Shown piece by piece: positions 59,877 through 64,000 of a stretch of 64,000 nt of DNA. The notes beneath the pieces were generated by a model. It searched no databases. It was given only the letters and a program-made list of their open reading frames with translations, and was not told where the DNA came from. This stretch comes from Hyalangium gracile. GTDB taxonomy: Bacteria > Myxococcota > Myxococcia > Myxococcales > Myxococcaceae. Made by a program: the position numbers and the translations under genes. The DNA is taken from assembly GCF_020103725.1 (NCBI RefSeq), contig NZ_JAHXBG010000021.1:62001-126000 (forward strand), read 5' to 3'. How positions within the stretch are numbered: the first letter of the stretch is position 1; each line of letters opens with the position of its first letter.

Positions 59877-61451
59877 GTGGCCCCCCCTCCTCCCGCCAGC
59901 CCTCCCGTGGACCTGACGCCTCTCGTCTGGGTCGTGGACGACAGTCCCACCGAGATCGAGGCCATCCGCCGCTCCCTGTCGAGCGCCTGCCGGGTGGAGG
60001 TGTTCTCCAACGGGGAGGCCATGCTCGAGGCGCTGCACCAGCACGGCCCGCCGGACGTGCTCGTCCTGGACTGGCAGATGCCGGGCCTGTCCGGGCTCGA
60101 GGTGTGCCGCTATCTGCGCGGCACTCCCTCCACGGCGATGCTCCCCGTGCTCATCCTCACCGGGCACGCCCGGCCCGAGGACGTGGAGGAGGCGCTGCTG
60201 GCGGGCGCCAACGACTACGTCCTCAAGCCCTTCCAGCCGGCGGAGCTGCTGGCGCGCGTCCACGCCCTCTCGCGCTGGGAGCTGCAGCGCAAGCGCGTCC
60301 TGGCGGATGAGCGTGCCCGGCGTGTGCTCGCGGAGGGCTCGCTCACGGAGGTCCAGGCGGCCGAGGCCCGGGCCCGCCGGAGCGAGCAGCGCTATCTGCT
60401 CGCCGCCCGCGCCACGCGGGATGTCATCTGGGAGTGGAACACGGAGACGGACGAGGTAGAGCGGAGCATCTCGCTGCCCGCCTACCTGGGTTACCCGGAC
60501 ACGGGGCAGACGGGCGACACCCAGTGGTGGAAGGAGCACCTCCACCCCGAGGACCGGGAGCGCGTGGTGAGCGGCATCCGTGCGGCCATCGCGGGCACGG
60601 CGCAGGACTGGCAGGAGGAGTACCGCCTGCGGCGCGCGGATGGGACGTGGGTGTTCATCGTGGACCGGTGCCACATCGTCCGGGACGAGGAGGGCCGGGC
60701 CAGCCAGGTGGTGGGGGCGCTGCAGGACGTCACCGAGCGCAAGCGCCTGGAGGCCGAGGCGCGCCAGCGCGCCGAGTTCGAGCGGCAGCTCATCGGCATC
60801 GTCAGCCACGATCTGCGCAACCCGCTGAACGCCATCACCCTGGCGGCCACGGCCATCCTCCGCAGCGAGGAGCTGGAGGAGCGGCAGCGGCGCAACGCCG
60901 TCCGTGTCCTCACGGCGGCCGATCGCGCCACGCGGATGATCCGGGATCTGCTGGACTTCACCCAGGCCCGGCAGGGCGGCGGCATCCCGCTGAACCGCCA
61001 GCCCATGGATCTGCACGAGCTGGTCCACACGGTGGTGGACGAGCTGCAGGTCATCCACTCGGACCGCACCATCCACGTGGAGCAGGCGGGAGATGGGAAG
61101 GGCGAGTGGGATCCGGACCGGCTGATGCAGGTCATCGGCAACCTGATGGGCAACGCGCTCCAGTACAGCCCTCCGAACACGCCGGTGAAGGTGACGACGC
61201 GGGGCGAGGTGGACGCGGTGGTGCTGGAGGTCCACAACAGCGGGGACCCCATCGAGCCGGACGTGCTCCCGCGCATCTTCGAGCCGATGGAGCGAGGCAG
61301 CCACCTCCAGGCGGTCCGCGCCGGGAGGAGCATCGGCCTGGGGCTCTTCATCGTCCGGCACATCGTACTGGCGCACGGGGGCCGGGTGAGCGCCCGCTCC
61401 CTGGCGGACGAAGGCACCACCTTCACCGTGCTGCTGCCCCGGCATCCCTGA
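59877..61451 (+). CDS. REC-PAS-histidine kinase (hybrid sensor)
   Basis: A 524-residue soluble hybrid kinase. The receiver domain comes first: DD at 21-22, phospho-Asp65 (LDWQMPG), Thr95 and Lys117 (LKPFQP). A short coiled coil leads to one PAS/PAC domain (about 172-290, RDVIWEWNTETDEV). The HisKA H-box is IGIVSHDLRNPLNAI (His311). The HATPase domain has the N-box LMGNALQYS, VVLEVHNSGDPI and RSIGLGLFIVRHIVLAHGG. With no transmembrane helix, the input is likely the receiver plus the PAS ligand. It starts at GTG 59877 after GCGAGG. A cognate regulator is not adjacent. Confidence 0.94.
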   Translation: MAPPPPASPPVDLTPLVWVVDDSPTEIEAIRRSLSSACRVEVFSNGEAMLEALHQHGPPDVLVLDWQMPGLSGLEVCRYLRGTPSTAMLPVLILTGHARPEDVEEALLAGANDYVLKPFQPAELLARVHALSRWELQRKRVLADERARRVLAEGSLTEVQAAEARARRSEQRYLLAARATRDVIWEWNTETDEVERSISLPAYLGYPDTGQTGDTQWWKEHLHPEDRERVVSGIRAAIAGTAQDWQEEYRLRRADGTWVFIVDRCHIVRDEEGRASQVVGALQDVTERKRLEAEARQRAEFERQLIGIVSHDLRNPLNAITLAATAILRSEELEERQRRNAVRVLTAADRATRMIRDLLDFTQARQGGGIPLNRQPMDLHELVHTVVDELQVIHSDRTIHVEQAGDGKGEWDPDRLMQVIGNLMGNALQYSPPNTPVKVTTRGEVDAVVLEVHNSGDPIEPDVLPRIFEPMERGSHLQAVRAGRSIGLGLFIVRHIVLAHGGRVSARSLADEGTTFTVLLPRHP

Positions 61452-61509
61452 GCACCGGCCCACGGCCCTGTCGGTCCCGGGGAGCGGGTGGGCTACGATC
61501 CGTCCGCTC

Positions 61510-63048
61510 ATGCTCACCTCCACGCGTCGCCCCGGGTCCGCTGTCCTTCTCTCCGCCCTGCTCGTCCCGCTGTGCCTTCTGTCCCTCGCCTGCCCCGACG
61601 AGACGCCAACGCCGATCGATCCTCCGCTCGCGGGGGAGGATCCGACCGCCGTCCATGGAAAGCGCATCATCCACCGCCGCCTGGAGACGGGGGATGTCAG
61701 CACCGCGGACACCACGGAGGTGAGGTCCACGCTGGAGGTGCTCGTGCCCACGGGAGACACCTTCGAGACGCGCCCCGCCATCTCCGTGGACACCGACACC
61801 TTCAAGTTCGCGAACGTCCCGGAGGGCCCGTACTACCTGAAGCGGGGGACGAGCGCCTACGTCATCACCTCGCATCGCCAGCTCAACCTCGACGAGCACC
61901 TGCTGGGCCGCGAGGGCGTCGTCACCGTGCCCGCGGCCATCCCCGTCACCCTGAGCGTGGATGGGCTGGCGCCCATGGATGCCTACCAGGAGCTCGACAT
62001 GGTGGCCCCGAACGCGGGCGCGGCGGGGGTGCTCCACATGGACACGCCCCCTCAGCCGGGAGCGACCTCGCTCTCCGCGGCGGGAGCGACGTACCGCTCG
62101 GCCTTCGGGCGCCAGGAAGTCGTCGATGCGACGAAGGGGGACAGGCTCTACCTCCTCCAGAAGCTCCGCCGCTCGGCGGGGGACTTCAACTACTTCGCGA
62201 CGGCTCGGGGGCTGACGCTGACGCGCGTGAGCTTCCGCCCGGATGAGCAGGCCACGCCGATGGACGGGACCTTCGCCGCCCTCCCTCCGCGTCCACTCAC
62301 GCTCGACTGGCGGCGCTCGAGCTTCGAGGCGCACCGGGCCTCGGTGCACCCGCTGGCGGTGTCGCTGCCCGAGACGTCCGTGCGCCACAGCTTCATCCTG
62401 GCTCCAGCGGTGGGCGGCATCTCCGAGGGCGTGGTGGGCTATGCGGGTGAACTGCTCTCGGGCAACATCCCGGCCGCCAGCCAGGACGTGACGCTCGCGC
62501 TGGAGTACGGCAACCCCTATCCGCCCACTTGGGGCGTGGTGGCCAGCGTGGTCCACCGCTACCAGGTCCCGGTGCGGCTGCCGGCGCAGGGGGCCATGGG
62601 CACGATCGGCGTGTCCTTGGAGGACCAGGCCGAGCTGAGCGCCTTCTCCTCGCAGCCCGTGCAGGCGCGGCTCTCGCCCCCCTCCCGGCTCCAGGTGGAT
62701 GGCGCCGACGCGCAGGCGGACCGGACGCTGGCCTCCCTCACGCCCGTCTTCACCTGGGAGCCGCCCACGCTGGGCACGGCGGACGTCTACGAGCTGCGCA
62801 TCTTCCGCCTGTACACCACCACGAGCGCCCCGGACGTGGCACGCGCGGAGACGGTGGCCACGTTCCTCACGGCGCGGCGACAGGTGCGGGTCCCGCCAGG
62901 CGTGCTCCAGGCCAAGCAGTCCTACGTGGTGCGGATCGCCGCCCTGCGGACCCCGGGTGTGGACCTCACGCGAGCGCCCTACCGCATGGACTCGCTGGTC
63001 GACACCTCGCTGGCCGAGGCGCTCACCAGCGTGCTGACCACGCCCTGA
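61510..63048 (+). CDS. Large secreted lipoprotein of unknown function
   Basis: A 512-residue lipoprotein: signal with lipobox LSLAC (lipid Cys28), then several beta-sandwich-like units. The N-terminal part (about 50-110) reads like a carboxypeptidase-regulatory or transthyretin-like beta sandwich (TFETRPAISVDTDTFKFANVPEGPYYLKRG). A middle region of strands follows. The C-terminal part (about 405-490) has LTPVFTWEPPTLGTADVYELRIFRLYTTT and LQAKQSYVVRIAAL, a fibronectin-III-like pattern. No catalytic site is recognised. Possibly a surface-exposed adhesin or scaffold. Confidence 0.8.
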   Translation: MLTSTRRPGSAVLLSALLVPLCLLSLACPDETPTPIDPPLAGEDPTAVHGKRIIHRRLETGDVSTADTTEVRSTLEVLVPTGDTFETRPAISVDTDTFKFANVPEGPYYLKRGTSAYVITSHRQLNLDEHLLGREGVVTVPAAIPVTLSVDGLAPMDAYQELDMVAPNAGAAGVLHMDTPPQPGATSLSAAGATYRSAFGRQEVVDATKGDRLYLLQKLRRSAGDFNYFATARGLTLTRVSFRPDEQATPMDGTFAALPPRPLTLDWRRSSFEAHRASVHPLAVSLPETSVRHSFILAPAVGGISEGVVGYAGELLSGNIPAASQDVTLALEYGNPYPPTWGVVASVVHRYQVPVRLPAQGAMGTIGVSLEDQAELSAFSSQPVQARLSPPSRLQVDGADAQADRTLASLTPVFTWEPPTLGTADVYELRIFRLYTTTSAPDVARAETVATFLTARRQVRVPPGVLQAKQSYVVRIAALRTPGVDLTRAPYRMDSLVDTSLAEALTSVLTTP

Positions 63049-63069
63049 GCTCCCCTCGGACTTCCGGGC

Positions 63070-63101
63070 AACTGGTCCGACAAGCAGACCAGTCCGGCCA
63101 G
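63070..63101. repeat. Dispersed palindromic element, copy 2
   Basis: ACTGGTC (63071-63077) and GACCAGT (63087-63093) form a 7-bp inverted repeat with a 9-base spacer CGACAAGCA. This copy lies in the 60-base gap between two convergent genes. The 32-base alignment with copy 1 (45490-45521) has 27 identities, and the GACA-GCAG spacer core and GGCCAG tail are shared. Possible roles are a bidirectional terminator or a mobile palindrome of the REP kind. Confidence 0.7.
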
Positions 63102-63108
63102 CGCGCGC

Positions 63109-63999
63109 TCAGCTCATCAGCCGTTGGAGGCTGAGGTCCAGGCGGCTGCGTACCAGGCCGAGCAGGCTCTCCACCTCGGGGCCGGCGAGCTTCAGCCGGG
63201 AGGCCAGGTCCTCGCGCGTGAGCTCCAGCAGCCGCTCGCGGGCCTGGGCCACCCGGCGGGCCACGCCCGAGCGGGACTCGCGGTACATCGCCGAGAGCCG
63301 GTCCATCGTGAGCCCATGGAGGTGGTGCAGCCGCAGCAGGGCCCGATCCCGCTCCGGCAGCGCCGCCAGCGCCTTGCGCAGCGCCTCGGCGAGCGCCTGA
63401 CGCGAGTCCTCCCGGAGCAGCGTACGCTCCGGATCGTTCGCGGACAGCATCCTCGCGAGCACCTCGGGAGGCTCATCGAAGAGCACCTGCCGCCCCTCCT
63501 TGTTCGCCAGCTCGCCGACGATCCGCGCGGCGATGATGCGCACCCACGCCAGCAGCGGCCCCCGGCCCGAGTAGTCGGCGATGCGAGGCGGCGCGTCCCC
63601 GCGCCCCAGCAGCAGGCGCTGGCGGACCTCCTGCAGCACCTCATCCACGGTGGACTCCGGGAGCTGGCCCAGCCGGGAGGGCACCCGCTGGAGGATGTGC
63701 TGCTCGAAGGCATGCAGCCCCAGCGGCTCTCCCTCGGCGCAGGCACACGCCAGGAACAGGTCCGCGCCGTGAAGCTGCCGCAGCCCTGCCTCCAGGTCCT
63801 CCGGCAGGTGCCGCGCCAGGTGCCGTACGAAGCGCTCCGGCCCGAGCGGAACGGACGGCCACCGGTCCTGGCCCCCCGCGTAGTGCTCGCGCAGCAGCGC
63901 CTCCAGCCCCGCCACCTGCTCCAGCGCGGCGCCTCGCTCCCGGGGCGCATGGGCCCGCAGCAGCGCGGAGAGAGAGCCCGGGTCCCGTGTCTCGCTCAT
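63109..63999 (-). CDS. Myxococcales-type sigma-70 family factor
   Basis: A 296-residue sigma factor resembling the Myxococcales-restricted family I know as Sig-70_gmx1. The N-terminal third is helical and atypical. Sigma region 2 is visible as EVLQEVRQRLLLG with IADYSGRGPLLAWVRIIAARIVGELANK (promoter opening), and region 4 as LPERDRALLRLHHLHGLTMDRLSAMYRESRSGVARRVAQARERL. ATG 63999 lies at the window edge, so an upstream in-frame start cannot be excluded. No anti-sigma gene is adjacent within the window. Confidence 0.88.
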   Translation of the reverse strand: MSETRDPGSLSALLRAHAPRERGAALEQVAGLEALLREHYAGGQDRWPSVPLGPERFVRHLARHLPEDLEAGLRQLHGADLFLACACAEGEPLGLHAFEQHILQRVPSRLGQLPESTVDEVLQEVRQRLLLGRGDAPPRIADYSGRGPLLAWVRIIAARIVGELANKEGRQVLFDEPPEVLARMLSANDPERTLLREDSRQALAEALRKALAALPERDRALLRLHHLHGLTMDRLSAMYRESRSGVARRVAQARERLLELTREDLASRLKLAGPEVESLLGLVRSRLDLSLQRLMS

Positions 64000-64000
64000 G

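Overview
The window is about 70 % GC, gene-dense chromosomal DNA from a myxobacterium, probably the Cystobacterineae (Archangium/Cystobacter/Stigmatella-like; this placement is inference). Support comes from three Ser/Thr protein kinases with PilZ, J-like, TPR or PEGA extensions, a DUF2378/TIGR02265-type protein and a Myxococcales-type sigma-70 factor (families I know as essentially restricted to this order), many secreted lipoproteins, and two large TonB-dependent receptors. I see no rRNA, tRNA, CRISPR array, insertion sequence or phage gene. No gap between genes exceeds about 265 bases.

Layout. 0-5 kb: two paralogous Ser/Thr kinase-PilZ genes (the first cut by the window edge) flank a cytochrome P450. 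5-13 kb: housekeeping and transport (OPT transporter, SlyD-like FKBP, dicarboxylate symporter, a 2OG-Fe(II) oxygenase, an orphan DNA methyltransferase, a Rof-like protein, an NmrA-like reductase, an HhH-GPD glycosylase). 13-18 kb: a BamA-like barrel, a beta-helix lipoprotein translationally coupled to a diheme cytochrome lipoprotein, a Uma2 protein and a small lipoprotein. 18-20.5 kb: an overlapping YcaO-TfuA pair, the signature of a backbone thioamidation system. 20.6-24.9 kb: peroxiredoxin, DUF2378, an ECF sigma/anti-sigma/periplasmic sensor operon and a diheme peroxidase. 24.9-30.2 kb: a 1765-residue tandem UvrA with four ABC ATPase cores.

30.2-31.7 kb holds a compact graspetide-type RiPP locus. 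A 65-residue precursor with a classical double-glycine leader is followed by an MvdD-like ATP-grasp ligase. A perfect 10-bp hairpin separates the two genes, and the precursor's ribosome binding site is enclosed in further hairpins. 31.9-35.4 kb: a Cys-rich lipoprotein and a TonB receptor in one operon, behind a promoter overlapped by an inverted repeat. 35.5-40.8 kb: an M18 aminopeptidase, a GspE/PilB-like ATPase, a second 2OG oxygenase-like protein and an unknown protein. 40.8-45.4 kb: a PEGA-tailed Ser/Thr kinase overlapping a TPR-PEGA-TonB receptor gene. 45.6-51.5 kb: an acyl-CoA dehydrogenase-like protein, then a four-gene TolC-ABC-adaptor-permease (split MacAB-type) efflux operon. 51.5-64 kb: a SET-domain protein with a histone-H1-like tail, DUF423, a DUF4032 kinase-like gene and its small partner, an amidohydrolase, an SGNH hydrolase, phosphofructokinase-2, a REC-PAS-histidine kinase, secreted proteins, and a myxobacterial sigma factor at the right edge.

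The main interest is two post-translational peptide/protein modification systems 10 kb apart (graspetide ligase and YcaO-TfuA), together with kinase-receptor architectures peculiar to myxobacteria and a dispersed palindromic element present twice.
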